From: JAAZFZ01 sp035647435
Lineage (GTDB): Bacteria > Bacillota > Clostridia > Oscillospirales > Acutalibacteraceae
NCBI GenBank assembly: GCA_035647435.1
Contig: DASRNM010000142.1
Span: 1-13,806 of the forward strand
Direction of reading: 5' to 3'
Length of the DNA stretch: 13,806 bases
A program made the translations under genes and the position numbers. How positions within the stretch are numbered: position 1 is the first letter of the stretch; every line of letters starts with the position of its first letter. Shown here one piece after another: positions 6,489 to 13,806 of the stretch. A model generated the notes under the pieces. That model saw nothing but the letters and a program-made list of their open reading frames with translations. It had not been told where the DNA came from and did no database searches.

Positions 6489-9400
6489 GTGATTTTTAAA
6501 ACTGAAGCAGAATTTGAAACGGCAATGATTGCGGCCTTGCAGAAAAAGGGTTGGGAAAACCATGTTCTAAAATACCCAACAGAAGAAGATTTGATTCAAA
6601 ACTGGGCGAACATTCTTTTTGAAAACAACCGTGACATTGACCGTTTAAACGATGCACCCTTGACAGACACGGAAATGCAACAGATTATAGAGCAAATCAT
6701 AACGTTGCGCACGCCTTTAAAACTCAATGGGTTCATCAACGGCAAGACGGTTTCTGTTACCCGTGACAACCCCAATGACCCCTTGCACCTTGGCAAAGAA
6801 GTGAGCCTAAAAATTTATGACCGCCTTGAGATTGCGGCAGGCCAAAGCAGATACCAAATTGCACAGCAACCCTTATTCAAATCCAAGTCGAAAATTCTAA
6901 ATGACCGACGTGGTGATTTGATGCTTTTAATCAACGGTATGCCCGTAATCCACATCGAGCTGAAAAACAGCAATAACTCTGTGAGTCAAGCATATAATCA
7001 AATTGAGAAATACTCCGATGAGGGGATATTCACAGGTATTTTTTCTTTGGTGCAAATTTTTGTGGCGATGCAACCAGAAGAAACGATATATTTTTCAAAC
7101 CCCGGGCCTGATGGCGTGTTTAATCAGGATTTTTATTTTCATTGGGCTGATTTTAATAACGAGCCAATTAACAACTGGAAAGATATTACAACCTATCTTT
7201 TATCAATCCCAATGGCTCATCAGATGATTGGTTTTTACACTGTTGCTGATGATTCCGACGGAGTGCTCAAGGTCATGCGCAGTTATCAATACTATGCTGC
7301 GAATGCGATTTCTGACCGTGTGTCAAAAATTAACTGGAGAGAAAAGAACCAACTGGGTGGCTATATTTGGCATACAACAGGTTCAGGCAAGACAATGACA
7401 AGCTTCAAGTCAGCGCAGCTGATTTCAAACTCGAAAGATGCCGACAAGGTCATATTCCTAATGGACAGAATCGAGCTTGGAACGCAGTCACTTCGTGAAT
7501 ACCGTGCATTCGCTGAAGATAATGAAGACGTGCAGGCAACACAGGACACCCACGCATTAGTTAGCAAACTGAAAAGCAACAACCCTGCCGACACGCTCAT
7601 TGTCACATCAATCCAAAAAATGAGCAACATCAAGGACGGTGAGGGTGAATGCAATGCCAGAGATATTGCAAAAATGAACTCAAAGCGCATTGTTTTCATT
7701 GTTGACGAAGCGCACCGCTCCACGTTTGGCGACATGTTGATGACTATTAAAAAAGTGTTTCCCGATGCGATTTTTTTCGGGTTCACAGGTACACCAATTC
7801 AAAAAGAAAACCAAAAAAAGAACAATACAACCTCAACTGTTTTTGGCGACGAGCTGCATCGTTACAGCATCGCCGACGGTATTCGTGACAAAAATGTGTT
7901 GGGGTTTGATACATACAAGGTGTTGACATATAGAGAAATTGATTTGCGCAAGGCGGTAGCTTTGAAAAAAGCAAATTCCGCAACAGAAGAGGAAGCTATA
8001 AATGACTCGAGGAAGTCTGAAATTTATTACCATTATATGGATGCTAAAAAAATAAAGATGGCAGGGTATTGCAACAAAAGAGGTGAATACATCAGAGGCA
8101 TTGAGGACGATGTGCCCGCCTTGCAATATGAGCGCCTTGAGCACCGAGAAAAGGTTGTTGAAGACATTTCAGAAAATTGGACACGGCTCAGCCATGCGTC
8201 TAAGTTCCATGCAATTTTTGCAACGAGCAGCATTGCAGAAGCTATAGAGTATTATAGACTCCTCAAAAGAACAAAACCGGAACTGAAAGTCACGGCACTT
8301 TTTGACCCGAACATAGACAATAATGGCAATGTGAAATCCAAGCAAGATGGACTCGTTGAGATTATTGAAGATTACAATGAAAGATACAAACAGGACTTTA
8401 ATTTAGCGACCCACGGGAAGTTTAAAAAAGACATTGCCGCACGTTTAGCACATAAAAGGCCATATGAGCGAATTGAACATGTGAAAGAAAAGCAGCTTGA
8501 TATTTTGATTGTTGTTGACCAAATGTTGACGGGGTTTGACTCAAAATGGGTAAACACTCTTTACATTGATAAAGTGCTAAAGTATGAAAATGTTATTCAA
8601 GCGTTTTCACGCACTAACCGTCTTTTTGGCATAGGTAAACCTTTTGGCACAATTCGTTATTACCGCTATCCAAGCACAATGACTCAAAACATTAATAAGG
8701 CAGTGGAGCTATATTCAGGCAATAGACCCTTTGATTTGTTTGTGCAACAATTAGATCATAACTTAGAAAAGATGAATCAGGTTTTTGAGGATATTTCACG
8801 CCTGTTCACTTCAACAGGGATTTCGGACTTTTCACATTTGCCTGACGATGTGAGCGAGCGCGGCAAGTTTGCCAAGCTGTTCAACAGTTTAAATGAATAT
8901 TTGGAAGCAGCAGAGATTCAAGGGTTCACATGGGAACAACAAAATTATAAATTCAAGAAACCGAAAAAATCCATTGATATGGTATTCGATGAGGACACCT
9001 ATTTGATTTTAGCTTTACGCTATAAGGAGCTTAGCAAAGAAGAACCACCAGGTGGCAAGAATTTAGATACTCCGTTTAATATTCGAGGTCACCTGACGGC
9101 AATTGACACAGGCAGGGTTGACACAGGCTATATGAACACACGCTTTGTGAAATATCTTAAAGAGCTAAAGCAAGATGACATCGACCCAGATATTATTCAA
9201 GAAACTCTAAACGATTTGCATAAATCCTTTGCGACGCTTACCCAAGAAGAACAGAAATACGCAAACATTTTTATTAATGACATTCAAAGAGGAAATGTCA
9301 AAATCGAGGACGGTAAATCGTTCAGAGATTATATAACTGAATATCAATTTAATGCTAAAAATGAGCAAGTTCGCCAGTTATTCAATGCTTTAGGGCTCGA

Positions 9401-9635
9401 CGTTTCAAAGCTTGAAAATCTAATGAATGTTACTGTTACTGAAGCGAACATCAATGAATTTGGCAGGTTTGATGACTTGAAACAAAGTGTAGACAGAGAA
9501 AAATCCAAAGCCTACTTTGAAGAGCGAGAGGGCACGAGTATCCCGGCGTTCAAGCTAAGCATCAAAATCCAAAATCTACTCAAAGCTTTTATCCTACGCG
9601 GGGGTTTTGATATTAACGAGCATGAAAACGAATAG
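6489..9635 (+). CDS. hsdR: Type I restriction endonuclease subunit HsdR
   Basis: ATP-dependent DNA translocase and nuclease subunit of a type I restriction enzyme, 1048 aa, full length for the family. The N-terminal PD-(D/E)xK nuclease shows RRGD (D143) and IELK (E157, K159). The SF2 helicase motor has Walker A HTTGSGKT (K301), Walker B DEAH (406-409), motif III GFTGTP (431-436) and a motif VI arginine region QAFSRTNR (704-711). LIVVDQMLTGFDSKWVNTLYIDK (from about 673) is another family hallmark. The C-terminal part (about 750-1048) is the helical M-subunit contact region. The GTG start follows AAAGGAG (6473-6479) with 9-nt spacing and lies 17 nt after the hsdS stop, so the genes form an operon. 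No frameshift or lost motif is visible. Without a working HsdM and an intact HsdS it should not assemble into an active restriction complex unless partners exist elsewhere in the genome. The operon promoter was lost with the hsdM 5' end, so expression is uncertain. Confidence 0.95.
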   Translation: MIFKTEAEFETAMIAALQKKGWENHVLKYPTEEDLIQNWANILFENNRDIDRLNDAPLTDTEMQQIIEQIITLRTPLKLNGFINGKTVSVTRDNPNDPLHLGKEVSLKIYDRLEIAAGQSRYQIAQQPLFKSKSKILNDRRGDLMLLINGMPVIHIELKNSNNSVSQAYNQIEKYSDEGIFTGIFSLVQIFVAMQPEETIYFSNPGPDGVFNQDFYFHWADFNNEPINNWKDITTYLLSIPMAHQMIGFYTVADDSDGVLKVMRSYQYYAANAISDRVSKINWREKNQLGGYIWHTTGSGKTMTSFKSAQLISNSKDADKVIFLMDRIELGTQSLREYRAFAEDNEDVQATQDTHALVSKLKSNNPADTLIVTSIQKMSNIKDGEGECNARDIAKMNSKRIVFIVDEAHRSTFGDMLMTIKKVFPDAIFFGFTGTPIQKENQKKNNTTSTVFGDELHRYSIADGIRDKNVLGFDTYKVLTYREIDLRKAVALKKANSATEEEAINDSRKSEIYYHYMDAKKIKMAGYCNKRGEYIRGIEDDVPALQYERLEHREKVVEDISENWTRLSHASKFHAIFATSSIAEAIEYYRLLKRTKPELKVTALFDPNIDNNGNVKSKQDGLVEIIEDYNERYKQDFNLATHGKFKKDIAARLAHKRPYERIEHVKEKQLDILIVVDQMLTGFDSKWVNTLYIDKVLKYENVIQAFSRTNRLFGIGKPFGTIRYYRYPSTMTQNINKAVELYSGNRPFDLFVQQLDHNLEKMNQVFEDISRLFTSTGISDFSHLPDDVSERGKFAKLFNSLNEYLEAAEIQGFTWEQQNYKFKKPKKSIDMVFDEDTYLILALRYKELSKEEPPGGKNLDTPFNIRGHLTAIDTGRVDTGYMNTRFVKYLKELKQDDIDPDIIQETLNDLHKSFATLTQEEQKYANIFINDIQRGNVKIEDGKSFRDYITEYQFNAKNEQVRQLFNALGLDVSKLENLMNVTVTEANINEFGRFDDLKQSVDREKSKAYFEEREGTSIPAFKLSIKIQNLLKAFILRGGFDINEHENE

Positions 9636-9707
9636 TTATCAATATAAAAATATAATGCAATAAACGCATCAGTAATCAAAGAACAGAACAATTCTTTGCC
9701 AACAATA

Positions 9708-9738
9708 TTTGCAGATAAAAGCTATTACATTATATAAC
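9708..9738 (+). promoter_or_regulatory. Weak candidate promoter for the GH38 gene
   Basis: TTTGCA (9708-9713) is followed after 17 bp by TATATA (9731-9736), overlapping TATAAC (9733-9738). It lies about 25 bp before the ATG. Just upstream, CAAAGAA (9677-9683) and TTCTTTG (9692-9698) form a 7-bp stem with no T-tract, which could be a weak terminator for hsdR or an operator. Confidence 0.3.
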
Positions 9739-9760
9739 ACATACAGAAAGGGCTTGAAAA

Positions 9761-12700
9761 ATGAAAACTGTAAAACCGAATGTTCTTCAATATATGATGA
9801 AAGAGTTGAAGAAATATATCGTTCTTGACCACATTGACATTCCTGTTTGGAGCACTCGCACAGGGATGTATTTGGGAAATGGGGAGTACGAGACAAGTCT
9901 TGACGCTGAAAGCACGCTGAGCCTCGGGGATAGTTGGGAGGCCTGTTATGACTGCGCCCGGTGGTTTAATGCCAGTGTGTGCATTCCGCCCTCGCTTGCT
10001 GGGAAAAAGCTCTTTCTTGAAATTAACTTTGGCGGCGAAGCCCTCGTGAAGGTTAACGGTAAAATTATTGGAGCGGTAAGTTCTGGTTGGGTTAACCGTG
10101 ATCAAATATTCTTTGATGCACCGACAGCGGGGGAGACTTTTGACATTGAGCTTGAATATGCTATTGATACAGGCAGTTTTTGCGATGCTGCGATGGATGG
10201 CGCAAAGTCAACAACTTATACACTTTCGCTTGCTCGCCTTGTGGCTGTTGACCCTGTTTGCCAGGCATATGATTTCGATGTGAACATTGCATGGGATGCA
10301 CTTCAACTCATCGAAGACGAATATATCAAAGCCCGTGTATATGAAGCGCTGGATGAATCGCTACATACTGTTGATTTCGATTTTGAAGATGCCCGTGTAC
10401 GTGCTTCCATCAAAAAAGCTGCAGATGTTTTGCAGGCTGGTCTTGCGAAAATAAAGTATTTGCCACAAAGCGAAGTGATTATGACTGGGCATAGCCACAT
10501 TGACATCGCCTGGTTGTGGCGTGTGCAGGAAAGTGAGCGTAAAGCCGCTCGTACTTTTTCAAACAACTTAGCACTTATGGACAAATACCCAGAATTTATT
10601 TTTGCACAAAGTCAGGCCATTTTATATGATAGAATCAAAAAACTGTACCCAGAGCTTTATGAGCGAATCAAAGAAAAGGTAAAAAACGGGCAGTGGGATA
10701 TTGTGGGCAATGTTTGGGTTGAGGCAGACACCAACATCGCCTCTGGTGAGTCGTTAATTCGTCAGATTTTATACGGTAGGGAGTTTTTCCAAAAGGAATT
10801 TAGTGTAGTGTCGGACACTTATTGGCTACCGGATTGTTTCGGTTTTTCATGGGCGTTGCCGCAGATTATCAGACGCAGCGGCATGAAGAGTTTTATCACC
10901 GCGAAGCTTGGCAGTCAGGACACTAACCGTTTCCCCCATACAATTTTCCGTTGGAAAGGCAATGACGGTTCGGAGGTTTTGGCATATATGCAGCGCACAG
11001 CCTATAATGGTGAATATTCACCAGAAGAACTTTGTCGTGCGTCAAAAGAAAACGACCAAAGGGGAACGGCAAACACTGTCATGAGCATGTTTGGCTATGG
11101 CGACGGTGGTGGTGGTTGTACCTATGCCATGCTTGAGCGTGGCAGTAGGTTGAAAAACTTCCCTGGTTTGCCGGCAAGTAAAGTCGGACACGTGAGTGAG
11201 TTTTTTGACAAGTCAGAACAGGTTTGGAATGAGCTACCTGTATTTAACAACGAAATGTATTATGAAAACCATAGGGGAACCTATACAACTCAAGCCTTTA
11301 TTAAGAGAAGCAACCGCAAGGGCGAAATTCTTTTGGCCCGTGCGGAAATGGCATCTACCTTTGCAAATGCAGCCACTGGTCTTTTTTATAATAAGCCGGC
11401 GATAGAGGAAGCTTGGAAGCTGCTGTTGAAAAATCAGTTCCATGACATCTTGCCGGGCACTTCGATTCATGAAGCGCATGAAGATTGCCGCCCGGATTAC
11501 AGTAGAATAAATGACCTTGGCGAGGTAGTCAAAGAGAGCGCATTTGAAGCGCTCAATGCAAAGATCACATCGCAGGGCGACGGAGTTGTTGTATGGAACC
11601 TGCTTTCACACCCAGTGACAGCGCAAGCGGAGTTTGAAACAAGCAACGAATCACACCTTGCCGTATATGATGCAGGCAAACAGTTGCCGAGTCAATATTA
11701 TCAAAATGACAGTGGCACAGTGCTGCGTTTCATAGCGCAGGATGTGCCAGCGATGGGATACAAGGTTTTTGAACTCAAGCCTCAAAGCGTTGCACTGCCA
11801 AAAGTTGTTGCGACAATTCAGGGGCTCGAAAACGAGCACTTGAAAGTTGCGCTTGATGAAAACGGGCTCTTAACAAGTGTGTATGACAAGAAAAACGACA
11901 GAGAAGTGCTTTGCGGAAAAGGTAATTTGCTCACCGTTTTTCAGGACAAATGCGTGCACGAATATGCATGGAACTTGGAGCTGAACTACCAAAAGAAATA
12001 TTGGGAGCTCACCGAAGCTAAATCCATAGAAGTAATGGAGTCAAACGAGTTGCGTGGCGTTGTTCGGGTTGTGCGTGTTTTCAATAAATCTACAATTACT
12101 CAGGATATAATTTTGAGTGCTGAGGCAGACCGTCTGGACTTTGACACAACAGTTGAATGGTTTGAAAGCAATAAGCTACTTAAAGCTGCCTTTGAGGTGG
12201 ATATACTCAGTGCGCAAGCGACCTTTGAAACAGCACACGGCGCAATTAACCGGCCAAATCACTGGAGTAATAGCTTTGACTTGGCTCGTTTTGAACAGTG
12301 TGCGCACAAATGGGCTGACCTATCCGAGGGCGGTTACGGAGTCAGCTTGCTCAACGATTGCAAGTACGGGTATGATATAAAAGACAACACCATGCGCATT
12401 TCCTTAATGCGTGCACCCACGTGCCCTGACCGCACTAGCGACCATGGAGTTAGCACCTTTGTTTACAGTCTGTATCCGCACAAGAACGGTTGGCAGGACG
12501 GCTTAACGGTGCAAAAGGCATTCGAGCTGAATGTGCCACTTGAAGCATACTATATAGAAAAGCAAAGCGGTTTATTGCCAGATAAAAAGAGCTTTTTAAG
12601 CGTTGATAGTGCGAATGTTATTGTGGACGCAATAAAAGCAGCGCAGGACGGCGACGGCAAAATATTGCGCGTCTATGAGGCGGAGCAGCGCAGGGTCAAG

Positions 12701-12844
12701 GTTAAAGTCAAATGCGCTCTACCATTCGAGCGAGTAACAGAATGTAATTTAATGGAGGAAAACGAAAAGGAAATTCCAACAGCAAGTGGCGAATTTGAAT
12801 TTAAAATCAAGCCGTTTGAAGTAAAAACTTTTCGACTCAGGTAA
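9761..12844 (+). CDS. GH38 alpha-mannosidase (Ams1/MAN2C1-like)
   Basis: Zn-dependent retaining alpha-mannosidase, 1027 aa, without a signal peptide and so probably cytoplasmic. The length and an N-terminal beta domain (about 55-165, with FGGEALVKVNGK) resemble the Ams1/MAN2C1 group rather than the shorter (~880 aa) MngB type. The catalytic domain (about 237-510) carries GHSHIDIAWLW with metal ligands H246 and D248, WLPDCFGFS with the probable nucleophile D358, and GSQDTNRFPHTIFRWKG. The middle helical domain ends in NQFHDILPGTS, where H561 is the expected metal ligand. The C-terminal beta domains include WADLSEGGYGVSLLNDCKYGYD and RAPTCPDRTSDHGVSTFVYSLYPH. All key residues are present. The ATG follows AGAAAGGG (9745-9752). 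Substrate is probably alpha-mannose on imported N-glycan or other mannoside fragments; the linkage cannot be read from sequence. Confidence 0.93.
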   Translation: MKTVKPNVLQYMMKELKKYIVLDHIDIPVWSTRTGMYLGNGEYETSLDAESTLSLGDSWEACYDCARWFNASVCIPPSLAGKKLFLEINFGGEALVKVNGKIIGAVSSGWVNRDQIFFDAPTAGETFDIELEYAIDTGSFCDAAMDGAKSTTYTLSLARLVAVDPVCQAYDFDVNIAWDALQLIEDEYIKARVYEALDESLHTVDFDFEDARVRASIKKAADVLQAGLAKIKYLPQSEVIMTGHSHIDIAWLWRVQESERKAARTFSNNLALMDKYPEFIFAQSQAILYDRIKKLYPELYERIKEKVKNGQWDIVGNVWVEADTNIASGESLIRQILYGREFFQKEFSVVSDTYWLPDCFGFSWALPQIIRRSGMKSFITAKLGSQDTNRFPHTIFRWKGNDGSEVLAYMQRTAYNGEYSPEELCRASKENDQRGTANTVMSMFGYGDGGGGCTYAMLERGSRLKNFPGLPASKVGHVSEFFDKSEQVWNELPVFNNEMYYENHRGTYTTQAFIKRSNRKGEILLARAEMASTFANAATGLFYNKPAIEEAWKLLLKNQFHDILPGTSIHEAHEDCRPDYSRINDLGEVVKESAFEALNAKITSQGDGVVVWNLLSHPVTAQAEFETSNESHLAVYDAGKQLPSQYYQNDSGTVLRFIAQDVPAMGYKVFELKPQSVALPKVVATIQGLENEHLKVALDENGLLTSVYDKKNDREVLCGKGNLLTVFQDKCVHEYAWNLELNYQKKYWELTEAKSIEVMESNELRGVVRVVRVFNKSTITQDIILSAEADRLDFDTTVEWFESNKLLKAAFEVDILSAQATFETAHGAINRPNHWSNSFDLARFEQCAHKWADLSEGGYGVSLLNDCKYGYDIKDNTMRISLMRAPTCPDRTSDHGVSTFVYSLYPHKNGWQDGLTVQKAFELNVPLEAYYIEKQSGLLPDKKSFLSVDSANVIVDAIKAAQDGDGKILRVYEAEQRRVKVKVKCALPFERVTECNLMEENEKEIPTASGEFEFKIKPFEVKTFRLR

Positions 12845-12864
12845 GACAATTAAATCAAATAAAA

Positions 12865-12895
12865 AATCCCTCGCACAGTTTATGTGCGGGGGATT
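12865..12895. terminator. Shared hairpin terminator between the GH38 and MATE genes
   Basis: A 13-bp stem (12865-12877 with 12883-12895, one T-G pair) encloses a 5-nt loop. The A-run on its left (12861-12866) gives a proper T-tract only on the minus strand, so it is a canonical terminator for the MATE gene. For the plus-strand mannosidase, ending 20 bp upstream, the following sequence is T-poor (TAATCTTGA) and termination may be less efficient. Confidence 0.75.
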
Positions 12896-12990
12896 AATCT
12901 TGACTAATCTAATAAGTGAAGTCGAAGTTTTCTTGTAGCTTCACAGACATTATATTGGCCGATATATAGACGAACTGATTAAGGGTTGTT

Positions 12991-13806
12991 CTATAAGCGA
13001 GAATCAGTTATCGTTAGATGTCGAAATTCATGCCATAGCCACGCTCCAGTTAATATAAAGGCACCTAAATCAGAAAAAGGAGCTGACCACCATACGCCCT
13101 CCAATCCCCAGTAATGAGGGAGAATGAGAAGAAGGGGGATGAATATGAGAACTTGCCTGGATAAGCCTAATAGTGTAGCCTGGTTAGATTTACCTACAGC
13201 TTGAAAATAGCTAGAACTGATCATTTGAAGACCAACAAAAGGAATAAATTTAAAAAATATTTTCATAGCATGTGTTCCTAGATCAATCAACTGAGGGTTT
13301 TCATTAAATAATCCAATCAATTGAGAGGGCCACAGCCGAGAAACTATATAGCCTATAGTCACTACCAAAGTAGCCGAGACGATTGATAGTTTCAAAGTGC
13401 TTTTAACTCGCCCTAAATTTTTAGCTCCATAATTGTAACCTATTATAGGTTGAGCACCTTGACTAATGCCCATGGCGGGCATTACAAGAAAAGTGGCAAT
13501 GCTCATTATAACTCCTATAACAGCCAGTGCCATATCTCCTCCATAATGAGCCAAACTTCGGTTAAGGATTAGCTGTTGAATACTGCTAGACACCTGTAAA
13601 ATAAATGTTGGAAAACCTATTACTAAAATTCCCTTAACTATTTTTAATCTAAGCTGAAGATTCTTGATGCGTATCTTGAGCACGCTGTTTCCCGACAAGA
13701 AATAGTATAAAACCCAGGTGCTAGTTACGCTATAGGAGATAATTGTGGCTAAAGCCGCTCCTTTAATCCCCCAATTAAATACAAATATAAAAATATAGTC
13801 TAAGAT
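12991..13806 (-). CDS. MATE-family efflux transporter, partial (N-terminus outside window)
   Basis: C-terminal ~272 residues of a MATE (MepA-like) cation-coupled multidrug exporter. The gene runs on the minus strand, ends with TAA at 12991-12993 and continues past the right edge. The TTG at 13696-13698 is internal, since the frame stays open to 13806 and gives clear MATE sequence there (FVFNWGIKGAALATIISYSVTS). Other hallmarks are GISQGAQPIIGYNYGAKN, the substrate-path signature of the second half, and SSSYFQAVGKSNQATLLGLSRQ. About six to seven membrane helices are present, roughly the second half of a ~450-aa protein. The substrate is unknown. It converges on the mannosidase gene with no evident functional link. 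Confidence 0.9.
   Translation of the reverse strand: MLDYIFIFVFNWGIKGAALATIISYSVTSTWVLYYFLSGNSVLKIRIKNLQLRLKIVKGILVIGFPTFILQVSSSIQQLILNRSLAHYGGDMALAVIGVIMSIATFLVMPAMGISQGAQPIIGYNYGAKNLGRVKSTLKLSIVSATLVVTIGYIVSRLWPSQLIGLFNENPQLIDLGTHAMKIFFKFIPFVGLQMISSSYFQAVGKSNQATLLGLSRQVLIFIPLLLILPHYWGLEGVWWSAPFSDLGAFILTGAWLWHEFRHLTITDSRL

Noticed and set aside
7361..8233. Minus-strand open frames inside hsdR
   Set aside because: They lie opposite well-conserved helicase codons, have no ribosome binding sites and show no family features, so they are shadows of hsdR.
13696..13698. TTG as start of a 235-aa MATE protein
   Set aside because: The frame stays open to the window edge and the upstream codons encode conserved MATE sequence, so the gene is partial rather than short.

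Overview
The window suggests a low-GC, Gram-positive-type bacterium (Bacillota, probably Clostridia or a relative). The support is AT-rich intergenic DNA, strong AAAGGAG-type ribosome binding sites, rho-independent hairpins, a sortase-type (IPPTG) cell-wall sorting signal, and families common in Firmicutes. TGA works as a stop (it ends the hsdM remnant one base before hsdS), so the standard code applies. No finer placement is possible from the sequence alone.

Layout, left to right. Positions 1-412 hold an AT-rich leader with a weak minus-strand reading frame running off the left edge, then a promoter. mgtE (413-1750, Mg2+ transporter/channel) follows, with its own terminator. A second promoter, lying in a ~67-bp module that is an ungapped ~81% copy of the one before mgtE, precedes a cytoplasmic GH123/DUF4091-type glycosidase (2150-3784). 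After its terminator comes ~500 bp without an intact gene, holding a ribosome-binding-site-plus-six-codon stub and a perfect 12-bp hairpin. Next is the minus-strand 3' end of an LPXTG-type surface protein gene (4296-4493). It is joined at about 4494 to the middle of a plus-strand type I hsdM. Both genes lack their 5' ends, as a deletion between two divergent genes would leave them. The type I restriction locus continues with a damaged hsdS (5720-6471; second recognition domain almost gone, frame broken, 35-bp perfect direct repeats) and an apparently intact hsdR (6489-9635). A long Ams1/MAN2C1-like GH38 alpha-mannosidase (9761-12844) follows. A MATE-family efflux gene on the minus strand (12991 to the right edge, N-terminal part outside the window) converges on it across a shared hairpin.

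How the genes relate. The GH123-like protein and the GH38 mannosidase both lack signal peptides and may form a cytoplasmic glycan-trimming pair, now separated by the restriction locus. That locus looks like a decaying defence island: the catalytic half of the methyltransferase is missing, the specificity subunit is cut back, and the nuclease/translocase is intact. I do not see a new multi-gene system. The most informative features are the surface-protein/hsdM deletion junction, the repeat-flanked hsdS lesion, and the duplicated promoter-leader module shared by mgtE and the glycosidase.
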